Shown here piece after piece: positions 48,863 to 61,955 of a stretch of 64,000 nucleotides of DNA (positions within the stretch are counted from its first letter, which is position 1; each line of letters opens with the position of its first letter). A model generated the notes under the pieces. It had not been told where the DNA came from and did not search any database. It saw nothing but the letters and a program-made list of their open reading frames with translations. The stretch comes from Carallia brachiata. Taxonomy: Eukaryota; Streptophyta; Magnoliopsida; Malpighiales; Rhizophoraceae. The position numbers and the translations under genes were made by a program. Where the stretch lies: positions 3,219,103 through 3,283,102 of the forward strand of contig JADCRB010000004.1 of the NCBI GenBank assembly GCA_021464245.1, read 5' to 3'.

Positions 48863-50733
48863 GAGACTACAAAATTTTAATCAGTTGAAATTACGGTGTC
48901 TACAATATTAGATTTTAAGAGTGTCTTATTTTGTGCAAGCTACTTAAGAATATCTATATCTACTTAATTTCAGTGTGATTTTAGCGTAATACAGACAAAA
49001 TAAGATAGTGCCCGTACACCAATATATATTATCATGATATATTTATACACCTCATAGTCCCAGTAGCGTTTGTGGCTGCCCGAAGTGGTTATGCGCAAAT
49101 TTTAGCGAACTAAGTGGGAAAAAAGGTATTCCTTTTTATTTATTTTTATTATGTATTCTTGATGACATATTCTTGTCCCTATACAATCCTTTTTTTCCGA
49201 AGTTGGAGTAGGAAAAAATTAACTAATACATCAATGAAATCTAAAATTCTAATTCTAAAATTCGAACAATCTCAATTTTTTAATTAAAAATGTATATAGA
49301 CAGAAAAAGTTAATGATAGATACACAGTAATTGATCGATTATTTTGTACAACTGACGATTAATATTTGTAATAAAAATAAACAAATTTTTTATCTATTGT
49401 TATATGTACGTTTACATCTGTTTTTTCCTACATCTAGGTAATGAGACTTTTTTAAATTTGAAGACCATATCTACGTAGTGACTAGAACTTTATGACTTAT
49501 AAGGCCGCACACATTTTCTCTAGCTGCAACATTGGATAAACTAGAATTTCGCGGTTGTATACCTGGGCGACGACTTTGAATGGTTGTAAAATGATTGTGT
49601 GACGGCATTGGACTTTAGGCCAAAAATATTTTGGTCGTTAATGCTATGTTTTTTTTTTTTTTGAGATAATCAATGCCATTTTTCTTGTAATGGCTATATG
49701 CGATGCTAAATTAAGATGATAACCGTGGCTTCAGCTTAGAATATGCCGTATATATTATCTAGTATGTTAAATCAGGAGTGCTATAATTGAATCATTACAT
49801 GAATCGTACTAAGTCTGCTTTTAAGCTCTGGTAAGAGAGATCTAAGAGCTGGTGCTACTGGTGAGAGAGATCATTGGCAGGAATTGAACTATGATAAAAT
49901 TACAGAAATACAAGTATGCCCATATGGTCGGTTTTTTTTTTTTTAAAAAAAAGGGTAAACAACAATAATGTCCTATAAATATGTCAGGAAGTTTGCTCTA
50001 ATCTCTTATTTAAGGTATGTCAAACAATTTACACTAAATATACAAAAGAATATATCATACGGTTCTTAATAAGTATCACTAAACTGTTGAAACTTGGAGA
50101 AATCAGAATTAGTTTAATCTTAGTAAATGCTCGCGGTAATACTTGAACGCTGGTATTCTCACTCAAAGCTTAAGCTTTTGTCAGCTGGATCACGTGAGTG
50201 GTGGTCACGAACGGGCTAAGATCGTTTAAGACAACATAACAACAACGGGCCACGGTCCAGAGGCCACAGCCCTCCGAACAAGCGGAGATAAAAAAAAAAA
50301 CCAAAAAAAAACCTCTTGATCCTTGAGCTCAAGTTAAAAGCCCAAACCCAACACCAAAGATCAACCCAATCGGACGCGCTGATTTGACGCTAGCAACAAA
50401 GTGATCGAATCGGACGGTGTATAAAGTCGCGTTGGTTCTAAGCCATTGTCACAAATTTCAAACAACTGGAATCAAACCTAACGGCGCGCCTCTCAGACGC
50501 AGAAACTAATCGGCACCGTCATTTCAAACAGAAAAAAACAACAGACGGTCCAGATGTGGAAATTCCCTGTGCCATGTCACAGGTGATTCAGATTCACAAA
50601 AAACAACTAGGGCTTTATAAACCCTCTCATGCTCTTAATCGCCTTCCACTCGTTCTCTCTCAGGCTTTTCTTTGCTTTAGCGGACTCCAAACGCAGACTC
50701 CTTCAAAATTCGGATTGAAAATCAGAAATTCAA
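48863..50733. other. Spacer and Ran promoter/5' UTR
   Basis: 48863-49100 is the likely DUF642 3' UTR. A+T-rich DNA with no gene follows. From about 50340 the DNA becomes gene-like (GGACGCGCTGATTTGACGC), consistent with the Ran promoter. Confidence 0.45.
50610..50626 (+). promoter_or_regulatory. Probable TATA box and AAACCCT motif of the Ran gene
   Basis: GGCTTTATAAACCCTCT combines a TATAAA core with an AAACCCT (telo-box-like) motif about 115 bp before the ATG. Telo-boxes are common in plant genes for translation and growth. Inference from position. Confidence 0.45.
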
Positions 50734-53287
50734 ATGGTAATGTTCTTGATTTCTTTTGAATGTTTTCTATTCGTTCGTTTATTTGCTTCGATCTTGATCT
50801 GATTTGTTTTTCGATTTTGTAGATTCGTAGCTCATTTTTTTGTTAATTCTTTTTCGATCTAGAAGTGCATTGCGGATTTTAATTTTTGTTTTTTTTTTTT
50901 TTTGGTTTTAATTTGTTGCAGGCTCTACCCAATCAGCAGACTGTCGATTACCCCAGCTTCAAGCTCGTGATTGTCGGTGACGGCGGTACAGGTATATTCT
51001 GCCTTGCCCCTTTCTTGTTGAGGTCGTTTCTTGTCTGTTTGATTTTCATTTGTTCTGTTAGGACTTTTGATTTCTGTTGTTCTGTGTGGCCTTTTTTTTT
51101 TTTTTTTGGGTGTTTATGTTGGTGGCTGGTGGTTTTGTATTTCCTTTGTTGTTGAGGCTGTGTTAGGGTTTGGATTTTTGTTATCGGGTTTTGAATTTTA
51201 TTTTTTTTTTTTTTGGATCCGAGTTGTTTGGCGCTTCCTGATAATTAGAATTTTTCACCGTTGCAGGGAAAACAACCTTTGTAAAAAGGCATCTCACTGG
51301 CGAGTTCGAGAAGAAATATGAGCGTACGTTTTGAATTGGATATTTTTGTTTAGTTTTTTTTTTTTGGTTCAATTTGACCTCTTATCTTACTTGCGATTGA
51401 GTTTATGATGATCATGAAAGTTGTAAAAAAAATTTAAAGATTGAAGGAAAAAATAATGTAAATATAACTTTTTAAGGTCTTATTTGTGAACTTACTGTTC
51501 TTTGTGTTGCGTGCAGCTACCATCGGGGTGGAGGTGCATCCCTTGGACTTTTACACCAACTGCGGGAAGATTCGGTTCTATTGCTGGGATACTGCTGGCC
51601 AGGAGAAGTTTGGTGGCCTTAGAGATGGATATTAGTAAGTTTTTTTTTTTTTTTGTGCTGTCTGTGGGTTTCAAAATACTTTTGTTTGGGCAACTCTCTG
51701 TCAATTTGGTCATTTTTTGTAATGTATATTGGTTATTAGATAAATCATTTCTGGTTGTTCATCAACAGCTTGCATCTAAATGACCAAAATCTACGTGTCA
51801 TAAGCTGATGCTGGCTAGATTGTGTGGAATTAATTTGGCCCTTGGTTATGCTTTTAAAATTGTTCTCTCTAAGGTCCAAAGATTGCTGTGTTCTTGTTAA
51901 ATTGTGTTTATTCCTTCAAACATGAGGCCAAGTAGTTGCGAGGATTAGTAGTTGATTTACTTCATCGGGATGTGACTAGTTGCATGTAGCTTTTTGGAAG
52001 AAGCTTCACTTTTCAGTTTTTATCTTTTGGATGGTGTGGTTTCGTCCTTTAAAAAACACTCACAATTTACACGTTTCTGTAGTTGTGATTGCATGTGATA
52101 GCAGCAAGGTTTTTATTTTTCTGTTAACATCGAGGGGAATGGTTTTCTTTGATCCATTCACTATATTGCAGGAACATCTGGTCCAGTTTCTATAGCATAT
52201 GCTATTTATTATTTTTGTCATATTATCTAAGATTTACTAGTTTATTTATTCTCAAGTTATTTCAGGATTGTTTTTAATCTAAAGATATGTTTTTCTTCTT
52301 CTGGTTTCTTGGATTACCTTTTATGGCATCATCTCTTAGCGTCATGAAGTTATGTGAAGAACTGGTTTATTTTGCAGCATTCATGGCCAATGTGCTATCA
52401 TCATGTTTGATGTTACTGCCCGGTTGACATACAAGAATGTGCCTACATGGCATAGGGATCTTGCCGGTTTGTAAATTTTTTTTTTTGAAAGCGATAAATT
52501 TGATTTTTTTTTTTTTTTGATTTGTATTTAATGTGTTTTGGTTCCCTAACAACTTTCTTTCAGAGTTTGTGAGAACATCCCCATTGTTCTTTGTGGAAAT
52601 AAGGTTGATGTAAAGAACAGGCAGGTGAAGGCAAAGCAGGTTACTTTCCATCGGAAAAAGAACTTGCAATACTATGAGATTTCAGCAAAGAGCAATTACA
52701 ACTTTGAAAAGCCTTTTCTGTACCTCGCAAGAAAACTTGCTGGGTGAGGACTTTATTTCTGGCTGGTGAAATTATTTGCTTTTGTGGTTGGAATAGATGA
52801 CATTATATGTCTGTGTATAATGTTGAAAACTGTTGTGATTGTAGGGATCCTAATTTGCATTTTGTCGAGTCTCCTGCTTTAGCTCCACCAGAAGTTCAGA
52901 TTGACCTGGCAGCACAGCAACAGTATGTATCTTTTGTTACAATTGTGTTGTAGCCCCCTTCTTTCTTTTCATCCCTGTTCTTTTTTGCTGGGTATTAATG
53001 AAAATTCATGGACTCAAGTGCATGCTTAAGAATATATATTTCTTTAATGCGCACCACATGCAATGGATGCTTTTGCTCATTAGTTCTTTCTGTCTCTCCC
53101 AATCTCCTTGAATTCAATGGCTGTATTCTGAAGCTCATTAGTATTTATAACTTTGTTTTCTGATGTGTTCTGTAATCAGCTTGGTTTTAATTTCTTGTGG
53201 TGCTGGCATTTTTAACAGGCACGAGGCTGAGCTCGCTGCTGCTGCGAGTCAACCCTTCCAGATGACGATGATGATGCATTTGAGTGA
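50734..53287 (+). CDS. Ran small GTPase, two single-base frame breaks
   Basis: Nuclear transport and spindle GTPase. Eight exons: 50734-50736 (the ATG alone), 50922-50991, 51267-51323, 51517-51634, 52378-52466, 52564-52743, 52845-52922 and 53219-53287. Motifs: P-loop GDGGTGKT, effector [48 protein letters not shown], and the acidic Ran tail. Two bases are missing: one T near 52460 (the conserved RDLCRVCENIP reads RDLA then shifts) and one C near 53255 (the DDDDDAFE tail is out of frame, and TGA 53285 is the true stop). Adding two bases gives 222 codons, exactly the 221 aa of plant Ran. Everything else is perfectly conserved, so this is almost surely a functional gene with sequence errors. Confidence 0.94.
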
Positions 53288-53918
53288 AGAAAAAATGGAC
53301 ATTGCAGCGTTAGGTTTGATTATGTCGTTTTGAGGATGTGGTTTTATGTCTTTCGACATGAGTACTCAATTTTCGTGGTTCATTATTGACCTGTTTGTTT
53401 CTGTGTACCCATTTCATGGGTTTGTGGGTTGTCTTGCTGACTATCCATTGCTTCAATGCCTACAGTTTCATGTGATGGGTGTCTGAAGAATCATGTTTCC
53501 GTTAGCTGTATGGTAATATACGCTGTTCTTATTATAAATCCGGTGCTATAAATCTTGCCTGTGTGTTATTCGATGATGTGGTTATCCTGGGTGGATAGAA
53601 GGCTAACTTATTTCAAGTTTGTCATATGATACATCTTAATCCGTGTGGATTGGAACGATGCCTTCTAAATTTGTACAATTTGCCACTTGAATGTGGTAAC
53701 CTGATTGTCATGCTACAACTGATGTGAGAGTAGAATTTGATTGACCAAAAAAGAATATAATTTCAAAATTTGGAAAAAAAAAAGTACCTTCTTTTCTCCT
53801 CAGAAAAAAAAAATAGAGGGGGGTGGGGAGTGTGGGAGGCTGGACCGGTGTTTTTTGGCTCTCTAGATGATAGCAAATGGTCTTATAACACAAGAAACAG
53901 GAGCAAAATTTTATAAAC

Positions 53919-53987
53919 TGGCTGTATTCTGAAGCTCATTAGTATTTATAAATTTTTTTTCGCTGATTACTTAAGTGCATGCTTAAG
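53919..53987 (+). repeat. Patches copied from Ran intron 7
   Basis: 33 bp at 53919-53951 are identical to 53118-53150 in Ran intron 7. After about 20 bp, AAGTGCATGCTTAAG (53973-53987) matches 53016-53030 of the same intron. The order of the two patches is reversed relative to the source. Confidence 0.85.
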
Positions 53988-53998
53988 CTTCACTCGAT

Positions 53999-54232
53999 CA
54001 TCTCTTCCAAAATTTTATGTGTGTTCTCAAAATTTCTATTATTATAGAGATCATTTTTGTGGACAGCATATGTTATTGTATCTGCCATGACACCCTAGCA
54101 AGCATCTCTGAGTAAAGATTACCCGCTTTTAGCAATCCCATCAATCAGAGTAGGTTAGCAAATCACTAGGTGTCCCTTAGTCGATCATTCTAATATGCAA
54201 GTCAAGTGCCGCCTCAACTTTTGTTTTTAGAG
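53999..54232 (-). pseudogene. PPR pseudogene fragment
   Basis: About 230 bp are clearly homologous, in the same orientation, to 62161-62416 of the PPR gene at the right edge. Shared blocks include CATCTCTTCCAAAATTTTATG, GGACAGCATATGT and ATGCAAGTCAAGTGC. The fragment has about a 20-bp deletion and further indels, so no frame survives. It covers parts of roughly two PPR repeats only. Confidence 0.85.
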
Positions 54233-55684
54233 AATTGCTGGCAACAGACGATTTTACAGTCGCCTTCGGACCTTAGCTATATTCTTCGAACACGTGTCCA
54301 TCTGTTTTTAAATTAGAACCGGTGACTTGATGTTGTTGGTAGCCACTAGCCACTTTATCAAATTAAGCCCTGCATCCTCTCTTTCATAGTTTACCTCTTT
54401 CTCTTTCTTGAGGCTTCCAGCTCGCAGCAAAATTAGGTGATAGAAAAAAGGTAAGTGTATGCACTCATAAATATATTTTGTAAAAATATAAATATAATAA
54501 TTATTTTTTTACTGTATTAATAAAAAATATTTTTTAGAGAATTTTATGTAATATTTATATTTTATATATTAGAGTGATATTTATCTAATTTTAAGTTTTA
54601 GTTTTTTTATTAAATTTTTTTCTAATGTAGTACAAAAAATATTTTAATATTATGTGTCTACGAATGTGTTTACGTTTACAAATTATGTACCTATTTGGTC
54701 CCTAAGTAATAATCCATCAATTGTTTGTTTTAGAATATGTGTTTTACACTAAGTAGTACACACATATAATAAATAATTTTTTTAGTTATCCTTTAAAAAA
54801 ATAGTAAATTTTATATAAAATTTAAATTTTATATTTTAAAATAATATTTAATTAGATTTAGTTGTTAATTTTATATATATATAGGCCGAGATTATACGAG
54901 AGAGAAGAAGGATAATGTGTTCATCTCTTGTTTTCTTGTTTTCTTTTATTTTTTTCTCTTAGCATTTGTATGACAAGTGAAATTTGAGTTGCCGGTTTTA
55001 ATTGTGAAATAAGCCAACACGTGTCCTAACATAGGAGCGAAGGTAAAAAGCAGCTGTGGAATCGACTGTTGCTAACAGTCCTCTTTGTTTGTACTTCATT
55101 TAAAAGGAAAATTTTTTATTAAAAAAACTTAATTGTGAGTTTTAATATTTTAGGAACAAAGAAAAATTTTGAAATAATTTTTTCCTTTCTTTTTTTTTTT
55201 TAACCCTCTCTATGAAAGCAAGAGTAATCAACAAGTAATTTTTTTCTTTATTTTTATCAACAAGTAATTTTTTTTCTTTTTTTGATTATGCATGTTTTTC
55301 TTTTATCAAGAAAAAAGAATCTGTTACAGGTATATTAATTATCAAATCTATAAGTTGAGGTTGGAGTTTATAAGAAAAGAATTTATCTTCTGAGTATTGT
55401 TTGATCTTAGCGGACCTCTCCCAAATTATTACGGTGATAATTGAATCTAAAATCAGTGATGCATAATTAACGATCAAAACGCACAAATTTGAAGGTCAAA
55501 AATTTTAGACGTTGCCACTGAAATTTGAATCTAATTCGTGAGAATTTGAATCTAATTTGTGAGTGGGGGAAATACATCGTATTACTACCCGAATACCACC
55601 TCAAGTGGTTGATTATGCATGTTTGTGTTACATGTATTTTAAACATATATAAATATTCATTAACATGAAATATATATGAGAGTG
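54233..55684. other. A+T-rich spacer
   Basis: No gene or clear repeat is recognised. There are long A/T runs and a short TATATATATA stretch near 54880. Confidence 0.5.
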
Positions 55685-55935
55685 ACACATATGAACATAA
55701 GTGGCCGAAATCGTTCTTATCAATTGAAACTAAATAAGCCTTTAACGCCACAAAAGAAGCCAACAGATTATTTGGTGTACAAAGAAGCCATATTACAAAA
55801 ATTATGCATATTTATAATAATATTTGAGCAATTGGGAAAATAGTTTAGGAGTCTTGTTTGACGAATTGCAAGAAAGAGGAATTTAATCAAACATTTGTAT
55901 TGTGATGACATTAGTTTGTGGTCATGATATATATC
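55685..55935 (-). pseudogene. Copy of the 3' flank of the PPR gene, coding part lost
   Basis: About 250 bp resemble 61640-61890, the DNA just beyond the PPR stop codon. Shared anchors are CGAAATCGT(T/A)CTTATCA, AAAGCCAAC-like sequence, GAGCAAT, GTCTTGTTT and TTGTGGTCATG. The adjoining coding sequence is absent here. This marks a second decayed PPR-gene copy. Confidence 0.65.
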
Positions 55936-56426
55936 TATCTGTGTTATTAATGTTATGACATGAAGATGTCACATAGCAGTTCCCATAGTACATGAAGCCC
56001 AAGAAAAAAATTCAAATCCTGTATTTTAGGAGTTTTGTTTAGAAAACCAAGTAAAGGCAAAGAAGTGTTGGTTAGAAATAAAATGTTAATTTTTTTTTTG
56101 ACATGAGAAAATAAAATGTTAATTGAAAAAGGAAAATGTTAGATCTCAATAGGTTTTTTATTGTTCTACATGCTTGAAGAGATAGTCCTTACAATAAGAA
56201 AAGTAATGCAACACACAAAAAAAAATTTCGGAAGAGTTTAAAATACTTTGAAGGAGGAATGCAATAGTCAAAAAATAAATAAATAAATTCGAAAGCGTTT
56301 AAAATATTTCGACGGATTTTGAAATGCATCGGAAGTCTCTAAAAGGTTGCAGAAGACTTTGGAGACAATAGAAGACTTTGAAAAACCCTAGAAGATTCTA
56401 GACACCCTAATAAGATGTGAATGTCT

Positions 56427-56697
56427 CTGAAATGTTCTTATAAGATCTAGAACATAAAAAAATTCTATACTTTGGTGGATTGCCTTAAAGAATTCTACAA
56501 AAAAAAAATATAGACCATTGAATCTAAATCATAAGGTAGAAGTTTATAAATGTCTCCATCCCCTGAAATGTTCTTATAAGATCTAGAACATAAAAAAATT
56601 CTATACTTTGGTGGATTGCCTTAAAGAATTCTACAAAAAAAATATAGACCATTGAATCTAAATCATAAGGTAGAAGTTTATAAATGTCTCCATCCCC
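56427..56697 (+). repeat. Recent 146-bp tandem duplication
   Basis: Copy 1 starts at 56427 and copy 2 at 56573 (CTGAAATGTTCTTATAAG). They are identical apart from the length of one A run (10 versus 8). It is noncoding. Confidence 0.92.
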
Positions 56698-57054
56698 TTC
56701 CTTAGTCCTGACACACCCCTCCTCATTTTTAACAATCCACCATGAGAATAATTCTACACTATTTGTTCACTAAGCGAATAATAATCTTATATAAGAAACT
56801 TTTAATACCTTCATCTCCCCCTTTATAAGTTCTCTCTCCCTGTCTAAGCTTTTAAGTTTTAGGTTTTTGCTCACTTATTCTAAGTTCTTGGATTCTACTA
56901 GCTGCTATACATTTAACACTGTTTGCCCTCGCCATGTACGGGTATTCAATAAAATTTTTTTGTGTAGTATTTTTTAATTTAAAGCCGAAATGCAATATTT
57001 TTTTTGTAATTTTTTTTTTGTGTAATCTTTTTTTGTATAATCTTCTTTCAATAA

Positions 57055-57398
57055 AATGCAATATTTCAGAGCCAAAATCTTCGCCCAAAATTGATGGCAA
57101 TATGGCGAGGGAAATATCAGTCGGAGAAGATAAATATGTAATCAATTTTAATAAATGACAATTATTAAAAAATGGAAAGAAAATTTTAATAAATTTGTAA
57201 TCAATATGAAAAAAAGGTAATAATTAGCAACAATCAAAATAAGGCCAATGTTGACTACATCTAAAACGGCAATTCCGGGACGATTGTGTAGATTTAGGTA
57301 ATTAAAAGTAATTTAGGAAATGTTAAGAGTTAATGAAAAATTTGTAATTTTTTGCTACTTGGCAGCTAAAAGTACGTAGAAGCTTCCTCAAAGCCCTT
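57055..57398 (+). repeat. Dispersed direct repeat, copy 1
   Basis: About 345 bp, from AATGCAATATTTC to AAGCCCTT, recur at 58144-58532. Similarity is high, including GGCGAGGGAAATATCAGT and AAGGCCAATGTTGACTACAT. Short frames are not shared intact, so this is probably noncoding. Confidence 0.85.
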
Positions 57399-58143
57399 AG
57401 TTCGGCAAGTAACAAACTGGAATAAACCAAATTAAATGACATATATACACGCGATGATATCTAGTAATATTCAGGATCTATTTTGACATAAATATAGAAA
57501 CTGTAAGTAATTATAGAAGGATAAAAAAAAAGGAAAGATTAATAAACTAATTACTAATTCTAATTATCACACATGCAGAGACGAAAAATCAGCATAAGAA
57601 ACATAATAATAGCCAGATAAATAGAACGAAAATTAAGAGATAGGTTCAACATGTGGATAGTACACCACCTGTTCAACTAAGAATCATATGGCCAATATTT
57701 GAATGATCCAGCAAATTAAGACGTTGGCATGGTTGCACAATGACTTATCTTGGCGGCACGTGGGATTTTGCCATTCCCACCCATGCTTTGATTTTGACTG
57801 CGTGGATTACCCATCCAATGGTATCATACTCTAGATTATTGATCATCTTTTCTGAACCCCAATGGTTATCAAAGAAAGAAATGTAAAAAATGGAGTTTCA
57901 ACATAGAAATTGAGACTGATATGAGACAAAAACTTCTCCCCAATTGCTGAAGTTGAGGATTGAGATGAAAAAGTCTCGAGTATGTATGCGTATGTATCAA
58001 TATGTATGCATATATACTCCTTGCTATATGCATCCATATTGCCTCCATTGACATCTTTCTTTTATCTATATACATTAGAAAAGGCAAAAATAGAGAACTC
58101 CGATCATAGAAACATGCCCTAAAAATTTCTGCGTATAAGACAA

Positions 58144-58532
58144 AATGCAATATTTCAAAGCTAAATTCTTGACCCAAAATTGACGGCAATGCGGCGAGGG
58201 AAATATCAGTTGGACAAGATAAAGGTGTAATCCATTCTTATAAATGATTACTATTAAAAAAAGGGAAAGAAAATTTTAATAAATTTGTAATGATTATGAA
58301 TAAAGGTAATAATTGGCAACAATTAAAATAAGGCCAATGTTGACTACATCTGAAACAGCAATTTTGGGACGATTGTAGGATAACTTTGAATTGAAGGATT
58401 CCAACTCGATTTTTTGAGTTTACATATTTAGGTAATTAAAAGTAATTTAGAAAATATTAAGAGTTAATGAAAAATTGGTAATTTATTGCTACTTAGGAAC
58501 TAAAATTATGGGGAAGCTTTCTTGAAGCCCTT
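58144..58532 (+). repeat. Dispersed direct repeat, copy 2
   Basis: Second copy of the 57055-57398 sequence, about 1.09 kb downstream. It carries a roughly 46-bp extra block (GGATAACTTTGAATTGAAGG..., near 58378-58425) that copy 1 lacks. Confidence 0.85.
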
Positions 58533-58766
58533 TATATTAATTAAAATGAATAGATAGGGATGATATGATTGTAAGAAATTGAAGCAGGATTATTGGCTTT
58601 TTCTTTCTTTTTTAGATAAAGAAAATATTAATTGGATTACTATAATTAAGGAGAGGCTGTAATTGAGAGATACATTTGTCAATTTCTCAACCGTATTTCT
58701 AGTTGTGACCCCATCTACTGTGCATATATATCACCCTTCTGCCTCAGGCTTCTCATATGCCAAAAT

Positions 58767-60089
58767 TAGGGATGGCAATTTTACCTATACCCGTCGGGGA
58801 TTACCTATACCCGCCCCGACGGGTACGGGGTCAAACCAGTTGACCGGGGAACGGGACGGGGATCGGGGATCCCCATATTTTTTTAGCGGGTATGGGGATG
58901 GGGATGGGTTTACCTATCCCCATCCCCATACCCTCCCCATCCCCGACCCGTTTATTTTTTTTATTTTTTATTTAACTTTAATTTTTATTCATTTTTATTG
59001 TTTAATATTTACTGCATTCACTTTTCAATAATTTATATTTTAACTATTTTAAAATTATTAATGAAATTATTTTCTTTAACTCAATGGTTTATTCAAAAAT
59101 GATAGTCTTGAGGTTAAGGATTCAAGTAATAATCATTCTAAGTGCAATTACGAAATTAATAGATACAGTAGGATCACAACAACTTGTCGTATAAGTCCTC
59201 AACCAATAATTTGAAGGTTTGGCTCCGAATATACAAGTTAAAAAGACAATCTTTTTACTCAAAGTCTTGTTTTAAAATACTATTATTTCTTTCTTTCTAA
59301 ATGTGCGAGTATATAAGTACAAAAAATATGAGAATAAATTATTTAAAAAATTAGGAATGAAGTTAAAACTCTCAACATTATAAAAAATCTAACACTATAA
59401 TATATAGAAAATATATAAGAAAAAATACAAAATCATGGAGTGATGTTTTTATAGTTTTCATTTATTAAATTTTTCATAATTGAGTTTTTTTTTTTATGTG
59501 ATCCATATCTTTATAAAATGCAGTTGTAACCTTTAGTATTATACAACAATTGAAATATTAAATACGATTTGTCTAAATTATTCTCTATATCAGCATTTTC
59601 AAAAATAATATCATTATATCAATATATAAACTTGAGCAACATAATTTCAATACTTACTTATTATAAACTTGAGTAATATAACATTTTCAAAAATAATGTC
59701 ATTATTCTTCTACACATCGTGCATCAAGTTTATGACCTTAATTTCTATTACTAATTCTTAACAAAAAACTCGTGCATTTAAACTTTAATATTTAGATCAC
59801 CTATTAATTATATTTTTAAATCACATGAGATTTGTAATATAAATAGTTAATTTGTCATTAACCATAAATATCAAGTAATTTAAATTGAAAAAATATATGA
59901 CTTTTTAAATTTTTTTTTGAAAGGGTACGAGGCGGGGACGGGGATCCCCGTTCCCCGACGGGGATGGGGGCGGGGATTAAAATTTCATACCCGACGGGGA
60001 CGGGGACGGGGATAGGGATGAGAGTAATAAACGGGTACGGGGAACGGGGGGGCCATCCCCGCCCCCGACCCTACCCATTGCCAATCCTA
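58767..60089. mobile_element. Non-autonomous hAT-like transposon
   Basis: 1323 bp. The ends are TAGGGATGGCAAT and, inverted, TAGGATTGGCAAT. They are flanked by GCCAAAAT (58759-58766) and GCCAAAAC (60090-60097), an 8-bp target-site duplication with one change; this size is diagnostic of hAT elements. Subterminal regions carry arrays of (C)CCCAT/GGGGAYG units in opposite orientation. The core is A+T-rich without transposase. Confidence 0.85.
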
Positions 60090-61955
60090 GCCAAAACCAA
60101 TGCTTCAGCCACATCACAGACATCTGCAATCCAGCTGTAACAACTTGTCACAAGGGTCACCGATGTTAGGTGAAAAGAAAATATATGGTGTACAATTTGC
60201 TTGCCTTGATTGGGTAGAATGGCCCATAAGTCTCACCCACTTGGCTAATGAGTTGTGAGGCTTCTTCTCCTTCCGTTGCAGCGAATTCCCTATCCCCTAT
60301 TCGTCTGCATCAAAATTCATGCTTGATTTCCTTCAATCCTCAAGACCTTAAATTATTTTAATTAACTTATTGCTGGTGTACCTGGCACCATATGAAAATT
60401 GGAATATACCTGCTTTTGATTGGAGTTAAACTTCTTGAAGACAAAAAGCAGAGAAGAAGAAAGACAGCAAGGATAGCATGGAGCATTGATTGAAAATTTG
60501 GAAGATGCTAATCCACAATAATTTTGGTAAATATATCTTTTTCTTATATATATCCATCATTAATGAAAAATTAATAATAATAGTAAATATATCTGCAAGA
60601 CCTAAGCAATAAAACGTTTCTTTAATAATAATTTTGATTTATAGAAGGCAATAAATAAGGGTGTGTGGTCATTACATATGTTAGTAATTAATCGGTAATT
60701 AAGTAGAAACAAATTTCACTATTATTTTGTGATAAATTTAAATTTAAATTATCAATTTATATGTACAAATATGATAATAAAATTAATGAATATGATTATA
60801 AATAAAAAAAATTATATGAACTAGTCAGAAAGATAAACATTATACGATTTTTTTTCTTAATGTTTTTGTTTTATTAAAAAATAAAATAACTTCTAAAAAG
60901 AGTGTTGGCCAAACTTAGAATAAGAAAAGAAAATTGTAAGAACATATAAAAGCATGAAAAATTCAGTAAACTAATTTGCAAATAGAGAAAAAAAAATTAG
61001 AGATTGACAGAGAGGAAAAAAAAAACACAAAAAAGTATGGGAGGCAGGCATTTATTCCCCAGCCTCCAAGTGACTGTTCGAATTGCCAAGGGGGCCACTG
61101 GCTTTTGTAGGTAGGAACCCCTGTCAGTGCTGTTCCGCCTCCTTTATGTGGGATCGAGAGCTGTTGTTCTTAAAGTACACTGTCCTCTTTGCGATATCTT
61201 TGAATTTATTTTTCCCCTACTTAATTAATATTTAACAAATTAATTATTAATTATTTTTTATGTTAAAAAAATGCCACTATACTGTAAATAAATAAAAAAA
61301 CAAAGACAAGGCTGTGGGAATACAAGGAGGATCACTTTGTGCAATTATAACACATTAAAATGGAGCAAAAATGAACGTCTTTCCCATACCCTCGCACCCA
61401 GGACCAAGTGAGGAGGGGCAAATTCTCTTGCAGTTTTACCGCTAAAATAAAGTGAAATTTAGACTTTTCCACCTTTTTTATTTTTGAGAAGACTTTTCTA
61501 CTTCTTAGTAATGCCTCGAGGGAGGGAGGCAATTAACCAATTAATCCGTCCCTGCCCCTCTTCAATCCGTCTCTGCTTCCCAGTGTATCTAACAAATTAA
61601 TGACATTGTCAATGTGAGGCACTTATGAAACGCCTGGAAAAAAGAGGCTGAAATCGTACTTATCATTTATCAAATGTACGAAATAAGTCCTCAACACCCA
61701 CAAAGAAAGCCAACTGATCATTTACCGTATGAAGAAGCTGAATTCATTGTACTTATCTACAAAACAAATGTCCATAATCCTATTAACATCTGAGCAATCA
61801 GCAATATCTTTTGCAAGTCTTGTTTTGACCAATCGACAGAGATGAATTCAATCAACAATTGGTGATACTTGTGGTCATGTTTTATATATATATATATATA
61901 CCTATGAAGTAAAATTTACAATTAGAGAATTCTTAAAGGGAATGCAATCATTTAA
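60090..61955. other. Spacer and 3' flank of the PPR gene
   Basis: A+T-rich, no other gene recognised. A (TA)n microsatellite lies at about 61882-61900. 61640-61955 is the probable 3' UTR region of the PPR gene, duplicated at 55685-55935. Confidence 0.5.

Noticed and set aside
57055..58532. LTR pair of a short retrotransposon (TRIM)
   Set aside because: The repeats lack TG...CA ends, a primer-binding site after the first copy, a polypurine tract before the second, and flanking duplications.
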